A stretch of 64,000 bases of DNA from Polynucleobacter sp. es-EL-1 (GCF_018687975.1 NZ_CP061310.1:1550001-1614000); one strand, 5' to 3'. Shown: positions 8,853 through 17,452, counted from the stretch's first letter. The notes: generated by a model not told the origin, from the letters alone. Made by a program: numbers and translations.

Positions 8853-9893
8853 GTGTCTTACCAAGTCACGCTCAAAACGAGCGGCAAACAATTTACAGTT
8901 GGTCAAGATGAGACCCTACTAGATGCCGCCCTCCAGCAAGGCATTACCCTCCCCTATGGCTGCAAGAATGGTGCCTGCGGGTCCTGCAAAGGCAAGGTCC
9001 TCGAAGGAACTGTTGAGCATGGCCAACATAGTGATGCTGCTCTCAGCAAATCGGATGAAACAGCGGGAGCGATTTTATTTTGCTGCGCTTACCCACAATC
9101 TGACCTCTTAATTGAAGCGCGTGAAGTGCAAGGTGCAGGTGATATTGCCATTCGGAAAGTGCCTTGCCGCGTTAACAGTATTTCAAAACCCAGTGTTGAT
9201 GTCGCTATTCTCAAATTGCAATTACCTGCCACAGAACGTTTTCAGTTTTTAGCTGGTCAATATTTAGAGTTCTTGCTCAAAGATGGGCAGCGTCGCGCTT
9301 ACTCTATTGCCAATGCGCCCGATCATGAAGGTCCTCTAGAGTTACATATCCGACATTTACCAGGCGGCCTTTTCACCGATTTTGTCTTTGGTGCAAAAGA
9401 TCCCGCCCTCAAAGAAAAAGATATTCTGCGCTTTGAAGGACCGCTTGGTAGCTTCTTTTTACGAGAAGACTCAAAGAAGCCGATTATCTTTGTTGCCGCA
9501 GGAACGGGGTTTGCACCGATCAAATCGATTGTGGAACAAATGCAACACAAAAAAATAGATCGGCCGATTCACCTGTATTGGGGTGGCCGCAGACCAGGCG
9601 ACCTATACATGCATGAGCTATGCCAAGCCTGGGCAAAAAATATTCCTGATTTCACCTACACCCCGGTGATTTCAGATGCTCTGCCAGAGGATCAATGGCA
9701 GGGACGTACCGGTTTTGTCCATCAAGCAGTTATGGCTGACTACCCCAATATGGCAGATCGCCAGGTATACGCTTGTGGAGCCCCAGTGATGGTCAATGCA
9801 GCCCGCCAAGACTTTTCATCACAATGTCATCTTCCTGAAGAAGAATTCTTTGCCGACTCCTTTACCAGCGCTGCCGACCTTGCCCCAAAATAA
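8853..9893 (+). CDS. 2Fe-2S ferredoxin/FAD-NAD(P)H oxidoreductase, AscD/phenol hydroxylase reductase-like
   Basis: An electron-transfer protein of about 346 residues with three parts: a plant-type 2Fe-2S domain with CKNGACGSC and a later C in FCCAYP (first 85 residues), an FAD-binding barrel with RAYSIAN (near 148), and an NAD(P)H domain with AAGTGFAP (near 220) and YACGAP (near 313). Such proteins are often annotated as CDP-6-deoxy-delta-3,4-glucoseen reductase, but no dideoxysugar genes are nearby, so the partner is unknown. GTG at 8853 is favoured because AAAGGA lies 6 bases upstream; ATG at 8847 is the alternative. Confidence 0.85.
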   Translation: MSYQVTLKTSGKQFTVGQDETLLDAALQQGITLPYGCKNGACGSCKGKVLEGTVEHGQHSDAALSKSDETAGAILFCCAYPQSDLLIEAREVQGAGDIAIRKVPCRVNSISKPSVDVAILKLQLPATERFQFLAGQYLEFLLKDGQRRAYSIANAPDHEGPLELHIRHLPGGLFTDFVFGAKDPALKEKDILRFEGPLGSFFLREDSKKPIIFVAAGTGFAPIKSIVEQMQHKKIDRPIHLYWGGRRPGDLYMHELCQAWAKNIPDFTYTPVISDALPEDQWQGRTGFVHQAVMADYPNMADRQVYACGAPVMVNAARQDFSSQCHLPEEEFFADSFTSAADLAPK

Positions 9894-9944
9894 GCGACTA
9901 AGCGCGATAATAGAAACTATATTTGACCTCACCAAGCAAACCTC

Positions 9945-11138
9945 ATGAATAAGTCAGCCCAAGCCGTCGATCACCACTCAGTGATGTTTATTACCCAACG
10001 ACCAGAATTAGTAATGGTTGAGGGTAAGGGATCGTGGTTAACGGATAACAATGGCAAGCGCTACTTAGATTTTTTGCAAGGTTGGGCTGTGAACTGCCTA
10101 GGTCACAGTAATCAGGGCATGATTGATGCTCTGAACGTACAAGCCAAAAAGCTCATCAACCCAAGCCCAGCTTTTTATAACGAACCGATGATTCGTTTAT
10201 CCAATTTACTGACCGATAACAGTTGCTTTAATAAAGTATTCTTTGCCAATAGCGGGGCTGAAGCCAATGAAGGTGCTATCAAGTTAGCGCGTAAATGGGG
10301 TCAACTAAATAAATCTGGCGCCTTTGAGATCATCACCTTTGATCACAGCTTTCATGGTCGAACCTTAGCGACCATGAGCGCCTCGGGCAAACCTGGTTGG
10401 GATACGATGTTTGCCCCACAAGTTCCTGGATTTCCGAAAGCCGATTTAAATGATCTGGAATCCGTCAAGAAACTCATTACCGATAAAACGGTTGCAGTAA
10501 TGCTCGAGCCCGTTCAAGGTGAAGGCGGCGTGATTCCAACAACGAAAGAGTTTATGCAGGGCCTGCGCAAACTCACTAAGGAGAACAATGTTCTGCTGAT
10601 CGTGGATGAAGTTCAAGCGGGTTGCGGTCGTACAGGTAAGCTCTTTGCCTATCAAAACTACGATATTGAGCCTGACATCATGACCCTGGGCAAAGGCATC
10701 GGTGGTGGCGTGCCATTAGCAGCGCTACTGGCTACCGATGCAGTTGCCTGCTTTGTTCCTGGTGATCAAGGCGGTACTTACAATGGCAACCCCCTCATGA
10801 CTGCCGTAGGTATCAGCGTGGTTGAACAACTGCTTGCGCCAGGTTTTCTAGAGTCTGTGCGCATTAAAGGTGAGCTACTTAGTCAAGAGCTCAAGTCAAT
10901 CTCCACAGAATTTAATCTTGATGGTGAACGTGGTGAAGGCTTATTACGCGCCCTGATGCTCAGTAGCGATATCGGCACAAAACTCGTTGAACTTGCGCGT
11001 GATCGCAATCCCGAAGGTTTACTCATTAACTCTCCGAGACCCAATCTTCTCCGATTCATGCCAGCGCTAAATGTCAGCGAGGATGAAATTCGTCAGATGT
11101 GCAATATCTTGCGAGAATTACTGAAACAGATCCATTAA
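9945..11138 (+). CDS. argD: Acetylornithine aminotransferase (class III PLP aminotransferase)
   Basis: Converts N-acetylglutamate semialdehyde to N-acetylornithine in arginine synthesis, and in many bacteria also serves lysine synthesis as DapC. The 397-residue protein shows FANSGAEANEGAIKLAR near residue 103, the FDHSFHGRT segment near 132, LIVDEVQAGCGRTG near 220 for PLP pyridine binding, and the Schiff-base lysine in TLGKGIGGGVP near 249. Length fits ArgD. argF and argG are also in the window, about 19 kb away on the other strand; the arginine genes are not in one operon. A weaker alternative is another omega-aminotransferase. Confidence 0.87.
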   Translation: MNKSAQAVDHHSVMFITQRPELVMVEGKGSWLTDNNGKRYLDFLQGWAVNCLGHSNQGMIDALNVQAKKLINPSPAFYNEPMIRLSNLLTDNSCFNKVFFANSGAEANEGAIKLARKWGQLNKSGAFEIITFDHSFHGRTLATMSASGKPGWDTMFAPQVPGFPKADLNDLESVKKLITDKTVAVMLEPVQGEGGVIPTTKEFMQGLRKLTKENNVLLIVDEVQAGCGRTGKLFAYQNYDIEPDIMTLGKGIGGGVPLAALLATDAVACFVPGDQGGTYNGNPLMTAVGISVVEQLLAPGFLESVRIKGELLSQELKSISTEFNLDGERGEGLLRALMLSSDIGTKLVELARDRNPEGLLINSPRPNLLRFMPALNVSEDEIRQMCNILRELLKQIH

Positions 11139-11167
11139 GCACTACAACTAGTCACTTATTAGAAGAA

Positions 11168-11192
11168 TTTAGGGGCCCATAAGGCCCCTAAA
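11168..11192. terminator. Hairpin between convergent argD and ispH
   Basis: A perfect 10-bp stem (TTTAGGGGCC with GGCCCCTAAA) around a 5-base loop. The flanking T content is modest on both strands, so it may act on both messages without being a textbook terminator. Confidence 0.65.
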
Positions 11193-11222
11193 TATTTATG
11201 CAGCAAGATTTTTACTCAAGCG

Positions 11223-12173
11223 CTACTCGACTAAATTCTTGGGCAAGGAAAAAGTAACATCCTCAACAACACCTTCTAAGTTGCGAATACTACGTGGACC
11301 AAATTCTTGAATTTTCGCCACAATGGATTGGGCCAAACTCTCTGGAGCCGATGCACCTGCGGTAAGTCCTACGCGCCTCTTGCCAGCAAACCATTCAGCC
11401 TTGAGCTGATCAGGCGCATCGACCATGTAAGCAGGAACTCCTAACTTTTCAGCCAATTCACGCAAGCGATTGGAGTTGGAACTTGCCGTACTGCCCACGA
11501 CAATCACTACCTCAACTTGAGGCGCCATAAATTTAACGGCATCTTGACGATTTTGGGTGGCGTAACAAATATCTTGCTTGCGTGGTTGAACAATCTTGGG
11601 AAACTTTTTAGTCAGCGCCTCAACAATTTCTTTAGTCTCATCTACAGAAAGCGTGGTTTGCGTAACAAAAGCAATTTTTTCATCCTCTGTAAATGGTAAA
11701 GCTGCAACATCAGCGACTTTCTCAATCAGATGAACGCCTTCTTTTACTTGACCCATGGTGCCCTCAACCTCGGGATGCCCCGCATGACCAATCATCAATA
11801 CCGTGTAACCCTCTTTACACATCTTGATGACTTCCAGATGCACTTTGGTAACCAGTGGACAAGTTGCGTCATATACCTGCAGACCACGCTCTTGCGCATC
11901 TTGACGAACCTCCTGGGATACACCATGAGCGCTAAATACGACGATGCCGCCCTTAGGCACTTCATGAAGCTCATCTACAAACACGGCACCCTTTTCACGC
12001 AACTCATTAACTACATAAGCGTTATGCACAATTTCATGACGCACATAAATAGGGGCGCCAAAACGGATCAAGGCTTCATTCACAATATTGATTGCTCTAT
12101 CCACCCCAGCGCAAAAACCACGGGGCTGAGCCATCAAAATTTCTGCGGAGTCTTGCGCGGTAAATTGATTCAT
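11223..12173 (-). CDS. ispH: 4-hydroxy-3-methylbut-2-enyl diphosphate reductase
   Basis: Last step of the non-mevalonate isoprenoid pathway, making IPP and DMAPP with a 4Fe-4S cluster. The 316-residue protein has the three cluster cysteines in the usual contexts: PRGFCAGVDRA (near 21), YDATCPLVTKVH (near 105) and DICYATQNRQ (near 201), plus the HEIVHN and SAHGV segments and the catalytic-region motif GHPEVEGTMGQ. It lies 6 bases downstream of the FKBP-type isomerase gene and is probably co-transcribed with it, the usual neighbour pair in proteobacteria (ispH was once called lytB). Confidence 0.96.
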   Translation of the reverse strand: MNQFTAQDSAEILMAQPRGFCAGVDRAINIVNEALIRFGAPIYVRHEIVHNAYVVNELREKGAVFVDELHEVPKGGIVVFSAHGVSQEVRQDAQERGLQVYDATCPLVTKVHLEVIKMCKEGYTVLMIGHAGHPEVEGTMGQVKEGVHLIEKVADVAALPFTEDEKIAFVTQTTLSVDETKEIVEALTKKFPKIVQPRKQDICYATQNRQDAVKFMAPQVEVVIVVGSTASSNSNRLRELAEKLGVPAYMVDAPDQLKAEWFAGKRRVGLTAGASAPESLAQSIVAKIQEFGPRSIRNLEGVVEDVTFSLPKNLVE

Positions 12174-12179
12174 GATGAG

Positions 12180-12626
12180 TTACAAAATCGCCACGATTTC
12201 AGCCTCAAAGGTCACAGGCCGGCCAGCAAGCGGGTGATTGAAATCAAACCAAGCGCCTTCTTCATTAATCGATTGCAAGACACCCGCATATTGCGCGCCA
12301 CCGGGGGCATTAAATTCAATCACATCACCAGGATTAAATTCGATATCGTCATCGCGACCTTCTTTAAGTGCACCCAAAGATACCCACTGAATCAACTCCT
12401 CTTTGCGCTCGCCAAAACTTTCCTCTGGCGCGAGCAATGCGCTTTTCTTCTCACCCACCCCTAATCCCATCAACACCTTTTCAAAACAAGGCGCAAATTG
12501 TCCAGAACCCATCAAGACCGTCGCAGGGCGGTCGATAAAAGTATTGATGTAATCCTCCCCGCTAGGCAAAGTCAGTCGATAGTTGAGAGTCAAGAAAGAA
12601 TTGGGCAAAACCGTAAGCTTAGTCAT
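12180..12626 (-). CDS. fkpB: FKBP-type peptidyl-prolyl cis-trans isomerase, SlpA/FkpB type
   Basis: A short cytoplasmic FKBP of 148 residues of the SlyD/SlpA group. The LMGSGQFAPCFEKVLMGLGVGEKKSAL region is the FKBP core, followed by an insert-in-flap region (about 70-120) with VSLGALKE and GDVIEFNAPGG, and the C-terminal NHPLAGRPVTFEAEI motif typical of SlpA and SlyD. No His-rich tail is present, which separates it from SlyD. The ATG at 12626 gives the normal N-terminus; the in-frame ATG at 12662 would add 12 residues and overlap radC. Confidence 0.88.
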   Translation of the reverse strand: MTKLTVLPNSFLTLNYRLTLPSGEDYINTFIDRPATVLMGSGQFAPCFEKVLMGLGVGEKKSALLAPEESFGERKEELIQWVSLGALKEGRDDDIEFNPGDVIEFNAPGGAQYAGVLQSINEEGAWFDFNHPLAGRPVTFEAEIVAIL

Positions 12627-12632
12627 AAGGTA

Positions 12633-12638
12633 ATTGTA
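12633..12638 (-). promoter_or_regulatory. Candidate fkpB-ispH -10 box (leaderless type)
   Basis: TACAAT on the minus strand ends 6 bases before the ATG at 12626, with TACCTT between and no ribosome binding site. The divergent radC start is only 30 bases from the fkpB start. Confidence 0.42.
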
Positions 12639-12656
12639 TCTAGGCCTGACGCTAGC

Positions 12657-13346
12657 ATGCACTCCCCGATTACCGAATGGCCAAAAATAGAGCAGCCCCG
12701 TGAAAAAATGCGCACCCTGGGCGCTAGCGCCCTTACTGATGCAGAGTTACTCGCCATCTTTCTGCGCGTAGGCGTTAAAGGCAAGTCAGCCGTCTCATTA
12801 GCGCAAGACCTTTTGCATCACTTTGGCAATTTGCCACGCCTCCTATCCTGCACCCCCGAAGAATTAACCCGCATTCACGGCATGGGCATTTCCAAATGGT
12901 CTCAAATTCAAGCGGCTTATGAACTGGTGAAACGTAGCCTTGAAGAAACCCTTTCCGAGGAATCTGTTTTCACCTCCCCGGGCTATGCCAGAGAGTACTT
13001 ACAAGCCAAAATTGGTCGCCTACCGCATGAGGTGTTTCTTTGCCTCTACCTTGACTCGGGAATGAGGCTCATCGAGTGCCAAGAACTCTTTAGGGGGTCT
13101 CTGAGCCACACGGCGGTATACCCCCGAGAAATCCTTAAGGAAGCCCTGGCTCGCAATGCCAGCGCCCTTATCGTGGCCCACAACCACCCTAGCGGCAACC
13201 ATATTCCCAGCGAAGCTGATCAAGAGTTAACCAAGATGCTCGTCAAAACCCTCCATTTGGTGGATATACCCCTCCTAGACCATTGCATCGTGAGTGGCAC
13301 AGGATTTTTCTCATTTTTAGAAGCTGGTCTTATGAGGAATGACTAA
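12657..13346 (+). CDS. radC: RadC-family JAB1/MPN domain protein
   Basis: A 229-residue member of the RadC family. The N-terminal part has helix-hairpin-helix character (ELTRIHGMGISKWSQIQ near residue 70), and the C-terminal JAMM metal site reads AHNHPSG followed by SEADQELT near 177-194. The family was named for a supposed role in DNA repair that has not held up; its true function is unknown. ATG at 12657 gives the usual length, while the in-frame ATG at 12498 would run through the fkpB promoter and coding region. rpmB and rpmG follow, a common arrangement. Confidence 0.92.
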   Translation: MHSPITEWPKIEQPREKMRTLGASALTDAELLAIFLRVGVKGKSAVSLAQDLLHHFGNLPRLLSCTPEELTRIHGMGISKWSQIQAAYELVKRSLEETLSEESVFTSPGYAREYLQAKIGRLPHEVFLCLYLDSGMRLIECQELFRGSLSHTAVYPREILKEALARNASALIVAHNHPSGNHIPSEADQELTKMLVKTLHLVDIPLLDHCIVSGTGFFSFLEAGLMRND

Positions 13347-13456
13347 AAACGATAGTAATTACTAACTTATTGGGTGATTTCTAGCTTTTATACCCCCAAA
13401 CCCCACAAATCATTCAAACTAAAGCAAATTAGGGGTAGATCAAACTAGGCTGAGAC

Positions 13457-13465
13457 TGATACAAT
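13457..13465 (+). promoter_or_regulatory. Candidate rpmB-rpmG promoter, extended -10
   Basis: TGATACAAT combines an extended -10 TG with TACAAT, 31 bases before the rpmB ATG. No good -35 is visible. In contrast to many genes here, a leader with a GGAG ribosome binding site follows. Confidence 0.45.
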
Positions 13466-13496
13466 CTTCTTTTTTCGCAATTAATGGAGTTATGTC

Positions 13497-13730
13497 ATGG
13501 CAAAAGTTTGCCAAGTCACTGGGAAGAAGCCGATGGTTGGCAACAATGTATCCCATGCAAACAATAAAACGAAGCGTCGCTTTTTGCCGAATTTGCAAAA
13601 TCGTCGTTTCTGGGTTGAATCTGAAAACCGTTGGGTTAGCTTGCGCTTAACCAACGCTGGTTTGCGCGTTATCGACAAGAACGGCATTGATGCTGTGTTG
13701 TCTGATCTGCGTGCACGTGGCGAAATTTAA
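13497..13730 (+). CDS. rpmB: 50S ribosomal protein L28
   Basis: A 77-residue basic protein beginning MAKVCQVTGKKPMVGNNVSH, the invariant L28 N-terminus, followed by KTKRRFLPNLQNRRFW. It is a structural protein of the large ribosomal subunit. A GGAG ribosome binding site lies 8 bases before the ATG. rpmG follows after 11 bases, as in most proteobacteria. Confidence 0.97.
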   Translation: MAKVCQVTGKKPMVGNNVSHANNKTKRRFLPNLQNRRFWVESENRWVSLRLTNAGLRVIDKNGIDAVLSDLRARGEI

Positions 13731-13741
13731 GGAGCGCACAA

Positions 13742-13909
13742 ATGGCTAAAGGCGGCAGAGAAAAAATCAAATTAGAGTCATCAGCTGGTACTGGTCACTT
13801 CTATACCACTTCAAAAAACAAGCGTACCAAGCCTGAGAAAATGGAGATCATGAAATTTGATCCAACCATTCGCAAGCATGTTGCTTACAAAGAAACAAAG
13901 CTCAAGTAA
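13742..13909 (+). CDS. rpmG: 50S ribosomal protein L33
   Basis: A 55-residue protein, MAKGGREKIKLESSAGTGHF onward, ending HVAYKETKLK, which is the L33 pattern. The zinc-binding CxxC pairs of some L33 paralogues are absent, so this is the zinc-independent form. A strong AAGGAG lies 7 bases upstream, and it forms a two-gene operon with rpmB, closed by a strong terminator. Confidence 0.96.
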   Translation: MAKGGREKIKLESSAGTGHFYTTSKNKRTKPEKMEIMKFDPTIRKHVAYKETKLK

Positions 13910-13940
13910 TTTATCGATTCGATATTTATTTGCTGCAAAT

Positions 13941-13969
13941 AAAAAACCCGCTGATCTAGCGGGTTTTTT
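13941..13969. terminator. Bidirectional terminator between rpmG and the desaturase gene
   Basis: AAAAAACCCGCT and AGCGGGTTTTTT form a 12-bp stem with a GATCT loop. T-runs are present on both strands, so it can end rpmBG on the plus strand and the purN-rsmB-desaturase message on the minus strand. Confidence 0.92.
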
Positions 13970-14008
13970 ATTGTCTTGATTTTCACCAAGATCACAGTCA
14001 GGCATCGC

Positions 14009-15202
14009 TTAAGCGTAGCGACGCAATCTCAAAGAGAAGTCACGCAAACTCGATAGCCCACTATCTTCTGCACGCTGACACCATGAACGTAATTGATTAA
14101 CAAGTTGATCACCCGACGCATTAGAACGCCCCCAAATCGCTTGTAGGTCACGGCGCATTTCAATCATCTTGCGCAGTTGGGCATTAGTAGCCATTAACTC
14201 TTCCAACTTTGCTTTTTCTTCAGTAGTTAAATGTGACTCGTCTTTACCAAGCCATGTACGTGCATCTTTAAGATGTGCAGCTAAGACTTGCATGTGCTGC
14301 ACTTCGTTGCTGAAGAAACTACGCAAAGTCTTGCTGTAGCGCGCCATGATTTCATAACGGTTCGCAATGATTGCCTCTAAAGTGCCCTGGTCTGCAGGAC
14401 GTAAATCGCTTAATTGCGGCTTAGGAGAAGTCTTCTTCACCTTTGCCAAACCCACTGCGCTCATCATTTGAATATAGAGCCAGCCGATATCAAACTCATA
14501 CCATTTGCTAGAAAGCTTTGCGCTGGTGGCAAAGGTGTGGTGATTGTTGTGGAGCTCTTCACCACCAATCAAAATTCCCCAAGGAACAATATTGGTTGAT
14601 GCATCTTCGCAATCGTAATTACGGTAACCCCAGAAGTGCCCAATACCATTAATCACTCCCGCAGCTGTGATCGGAATCCACAGCATTTGCACTGCCCATA
14701 CTGTTAAACCAATTGCGCCAAATAACAGCACATCGATAATCAACATGATCGCAACGCCTTGCCAAGAAAATCTGGAATAGACATGGTGCTCGAGCCAATC
14801 ATCAGGTGTGCCGTGACCAAACTTATCAAGTGTCTCTTGATTGGCGGCTTCTTTTTTATACAGCTCTGCACCGCGAGATAACACCGTACTGATGCCCAAG
14901 ATTTGAGGGCTATGCGGATCATCAATAGTTTCACATTTAGCGTGGTGCTTGCGATGAATTGCTGCCCATTCTTTAGTGACCATACCCGTTGTTAGCCAAA
15001 GCCAAAAACGGAAGAAATGCGACATGATGGGATGCAACTCCAATGCGCGATGCGCTTGGCAACGATGCAGGAAAATAGTGACCCCAGCAATAGTAACGTG
15101 GGTCATGACTAAAGTGAAAACAACGATTTGCCACCAAGACCAATCCAAATAGCCATTTGCTAGCCAACTGAGGAATGAATCAAAACCTGAAACTGTATTC
15201 AA
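14009..15202 (-). CDS. Acyl-CoA/fatty acid desaturase with ISL3-transposase-like C-terminal extension
   Basis: A membrane di-iron desaturase of the delta-9 type, 397 residues. Three histidine boxes are intact: HRCQAHR (46-52), HRKHH (83-87) and HNNHH (218-222), with hydrophobic segments near 22-45, 62-75, 150-170 and 172-192. From about residue 265 to the end a soluble, charged, helical tail is added that normal desaturases of about 300 residues lack; its pattern LRKMIEMRRDLQAIW, then LRSWCQRAEDSGL, resembles the C-terminus of ISL3 transposases. The start is TTG at 15202, supported by AGGA 8 bases upstream. It is the last gene of the purN-rsmB operon. Confidence 0.9.
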   Translation of the reverse strand: MNTVSGFDSFLSWLANGYLDWSWWQIVVFTLVMTHVTIAGVTIFLHRCQAHRALELHPIMSHFFRFWLWLTTGMVTKEWAAIHRKHHAKCETIDDPHSPQILGISTVLSRGAELYKKEAANQETLDKFGHGTPDDWLEHHVYSRFSWQGVAIMLIIDVLLFGAIGLTVWAVQMLWIPITAAGVINGIGHFWGYRNYDCEDASTNIVPWGILIGGEELHNNHHTFATSAKLSSKWYEFDIGWLYIQMMSAVGLAKVKKTSPKPQLSDLRPADQGTLEAIIANRYEIMARYSKTLRSFFSNEVQHMQVLAAHLKDARTWLGKDESHLTTEEKAKLEELMATNAQLRKMIEMRRDLQAIWGRSNASGDQLVNQLRSWCQRAEDSGLSSLRDFSLRLRRYA

Positions 15203-15230
15203 AAGAATGTTCCTAAAGAGGTGTAAACCC

Positions 15231-16820
15231 TTATTTTAGTTCTTTAGCTACTTTCTTGGTTTTGACCTTGATCTCTTTTTCACCGTCTTTTTCAACTTTT
15301 GGCGCTACCGCGGTCGTTTTTCTCTGGAAAACAGCCCCAAAGAAGCCATCTGTTCCATGAATATGGGGCCATAGCTGCCACCAAGGGTTGTCAGGACTGC
15401 ATCCCAATGGGATTTTATCCTTTGGAAACAATGGCTTAAGAACCTCAGCCGCTGGAATCACTTCAAAATCCGGGTGTTTTGCTAAAAAATCTTCGGCAAT
15501 CATCTGGTTTTCTTGAGGCAAAAGACTGCAAGTGGCGTAAACCAAGCGGCCACCCGGCTTTAAGAGACGACTGGCTGAAGACAAAATATTCATTTGCTTT
15601 TGATTGAGTTCAAGCACGCCCTCTGGTGTTTGGCGCCACTTCAAATCAGGATTGCGACGTAATGTGCCCATACCGCTACAAGGGGCATCCACCAATACTC
15701 GATCAATCTTGCCAGCTAGGCGCTTAATCTTGGTGTCATTCTCAGTATCAATCCATACCGGATGGACATTGGAAAGGCCGCTACGGGCTTGTCTTGGCTT
15801 TAAATTAGCCAAGCGACGCTCAGATGTATCTAAAGCGTATAAGCGTCCTGTAGAGCGCATCAGCGCCCCAATAGCTAGGGTCTTGCCGCCAGCACCGGCG
15901 CAAAAGTCCACCACCATCTCACCACGCTTAGGGGCAAGTAAATACGCAAGTAATTGACTGCCTTCATCCTGAACTTCAAACATTCCCGCTTTAAATCCCG
16001 CGGTGTTTTGCAAAGCAGGCTTACCCATAATGCGCACACCATCAGGTGCATAAGGAGTGGGAATGGCTTGATAGCGACCGCCAAGGGCATTCATCTGCTC
16101 AAGCAATTGCTCGCGTGTAGTCTTCATGGTGTTGGCACGCAAATCTAACAAGGCTGGATGCATCAGTGATTTAGCCAACGCTTCGCGAGACTCTTCGCCG
16201 GGATATTTTCCAAAAGCATCCCATAGCCACTCTGGCAAATTGTTACGAACTAATGGGTTTAACGCATTAGGATCAACAGTCGCAAAGCGTTGCAACCACT
16301 CATATTCACCGGTCTTCAGTACATGCGCTAAATCTGCGATAGCACTCTCTGCACGATTAGCAGAACCCAATCCACCTTCAGACAGAGCGGACAGCAAACC
16401 CAATAGGGCTAAGCGTCTAGCCTGTGATCCCTCACCACTTGAAGCAAATTGTGAGAACTCATTTTTACGACGCAAGATGGCAAAAGCACTTTCGGCAATC
16501 AAGGCACGGTCGCGATTTCCAAGTTGCGGTTCAGAACGAAAATAGCGGCTGACCACTCGATCGGCGGGTTGCTCAAAACTGAGCAATTCTGGCAGTAAGC
16601 GCTCCAAATGAATCGCATGTTGCGGCAATGCTTTGGCATTAGAAAAATTCTTCTGGCCTTCTGGAGCAATGATGTTACCGCTCGCATTGCGACGTTCAGG
16701 ACGACGCAAGGGATCCTTCGATTTAGCTGCATAACTTTTTTGCGGACCTAGGCGTGATCCGGATCTAGATCCAGTTTTACTACCAGCACCTGCGGTGCGA
16801 GATGAACGTTCTTTACTCAT
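15231..16820 (-). CDS. rsmB: RsmB/NOL1/NOP2-family rRNA (cytosine-C5) methyltransferase
   Basis: A SAM-dependent RNA m5C methyltransferase of 529 residues; E. coli RsmB modifies C967 of 16S rRNA. The SAM-binding motif VDFCAGAGGKTLAIG lies near residue 308, the two family cysteines are in DAPCSGMGTLRRNPD (near 379) and YATCSLLPQEN (near 433). A NusB-like helical domain occupies about residues 70-190. The first 65 residues are Ser/Arg/Lys-rich low complexity, and the C-terminus is a Lys-rich tail; both are longer than in E. coli. Its ATG overlaps the purN stop (ATGA). Confidence 0.88.
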   Translation of the reverse strand: MSKERSSRTAGAGSKTGSRSGSRLGPQKSYAAKSKDPLRRPERRNASGNIIAPEGQKNFSNAKALPQHAIHLERLLPELLSFEQPADRVVSRYFRSEPQLGNRDRALIAESAFAILRRKNEFSQFASSGEGSQARRLALLGLLSALSEGGLGSANRAESAIADLAHVLKTGEYEWLQRFATVDPNALNPLVRNNLPEWLWDAFGKYPGEESREALAKSLMHPALLDLRANTMKTTREQLLEQMNALGGRYQAIPTPYAPDGVRIMGKPALQNTAGFKAGMFEVQDEGSQLLAYLLAPKRGEMVVDFCAGAGGKTLAIGALMRSTGRLYALDTSERRLANLKPRQARSGLSNVHPVWIDTENDTKIKRLAGKIDRVLVDAPCSGMGTLRRNPDLKWRQTPEGVLELNQKQMNILSSASRLLKPGGRLVYATCSLLPQENQMIAEDFLAKHPDFEVIPAAEVLKPLFPKDKIPLGCSPDNPWWQLWPHIHGTDGFFGAVFQRKTTAVAPKVEKDGEKEIKVKTKKVAKELK

Positions 16821-17446
16821 AATTTTATTAATTGCGACTCCGGGGGTTGAATCTGAACTTGATTACCTGCTATTCGCAATCGTCCATCGAGGAACCATTT
16901 TACGGCCCGTGGGTAAATCTGATGCTCAGCAGCCAAAACACGGGCGGCTAAGCGGTCCGCATCATCGCCCGGCAAGACTGGCACAGAGGCCTGGCAAATG
17001 ATTGGCCCCTCATCCACCCCCTCAGTAACAAAGTGCACTGTAGCCCCATGCTCTGTAACGCCAGCCTCTAAAGCGCGCTCATGAGTGTGAAGCCCCGGAA
17101 AGGCAGGCAGTAAAGCAGGGTGAATATTGATCAGGCGCCCTTCGAAATGGCGAATAAATCCTGGGGTCAGAATTCTCATAAAACCCGCTAAAACCACCAA
17201 ATCAGCCCCCAATTCATCGATTTTCTGGATGAGGGCAGCGTCAAAGGACTCACGGGTTGGATACTCTCGATGCTCAATGGCAAAGACAGGAATGCCCTGG
17301 GAGCGAGCAAAATCAAGGCCCTTAGCTGCAGAGTGATTAGCAATCACCCCTGCAAAAGTGACGGGCCACTGCTCTTTTTGAGCTGTTTTGACGATAGCCT
17401 CGAAATTAGATCCGCGGCCTGAGATTAAGGTAACGATAGATGGCAT
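16817..17446 (-). CDS. purN: Phosphoribosylglycinamide formyltransferase
   Basis: Third step of purine synthesis: transfers formyl from 10-formyl-THF to GAR. The protein of 209 residues starts MPSIVTLISGRGSNFEAI, has the phosphate loop at SGRGSN, the catalytic Asn-His-Asp region with GFMRIL and NIHPALLPAFPGLHTHERAL near 105-125, and the invariant Asp in DEGPII near 145. ATG at 17446 is preferred over an in-frame GTG two codons upstream. It heads the purN-rsmB-desaturase operon and is divergent from ribF with a shared -10 region. Confidence 0.95.
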   Translation of the reverse strand: MPSIVTLISGRGSNFEAIVKTAQKEQWPVTFAGVIANHSAAKGLDFARSQGIPVFAIEHREYPTRESFDAALIQKIDELGADLVVLAGFMRILTPGFIRHFEGRLINIHPALLPAFPGLHTHERALEAGVTEHGATVHFVTEGVDEGPIICQASVPVLPGDDADRLAARVLAAEHQIYPRAVKWFLDGRLRIAGNQVQIQPPESQLIKL

Positions 17447-17452
17447 GCCCAC

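Noticed and set aside
11730..12464. 244-codon plus-strand frame across ispH and fkpB
   Set aside because: It is antisense to two clearly conserved genes and has no domain or start signal.
12498..12656. Upstream extension of radC to the ATG at 12498
   Set aside because: The 53 added residues overlap fkpB antisense and are not part of the RadC family; the ATG at 12657 gives normal length.
13347..13496. Possible tRNA or small RNA between radC and rpmB
   Set aside because: No cloverleaf or stable stem is visible; the stretch is explained by the rpmB promoter and leader.
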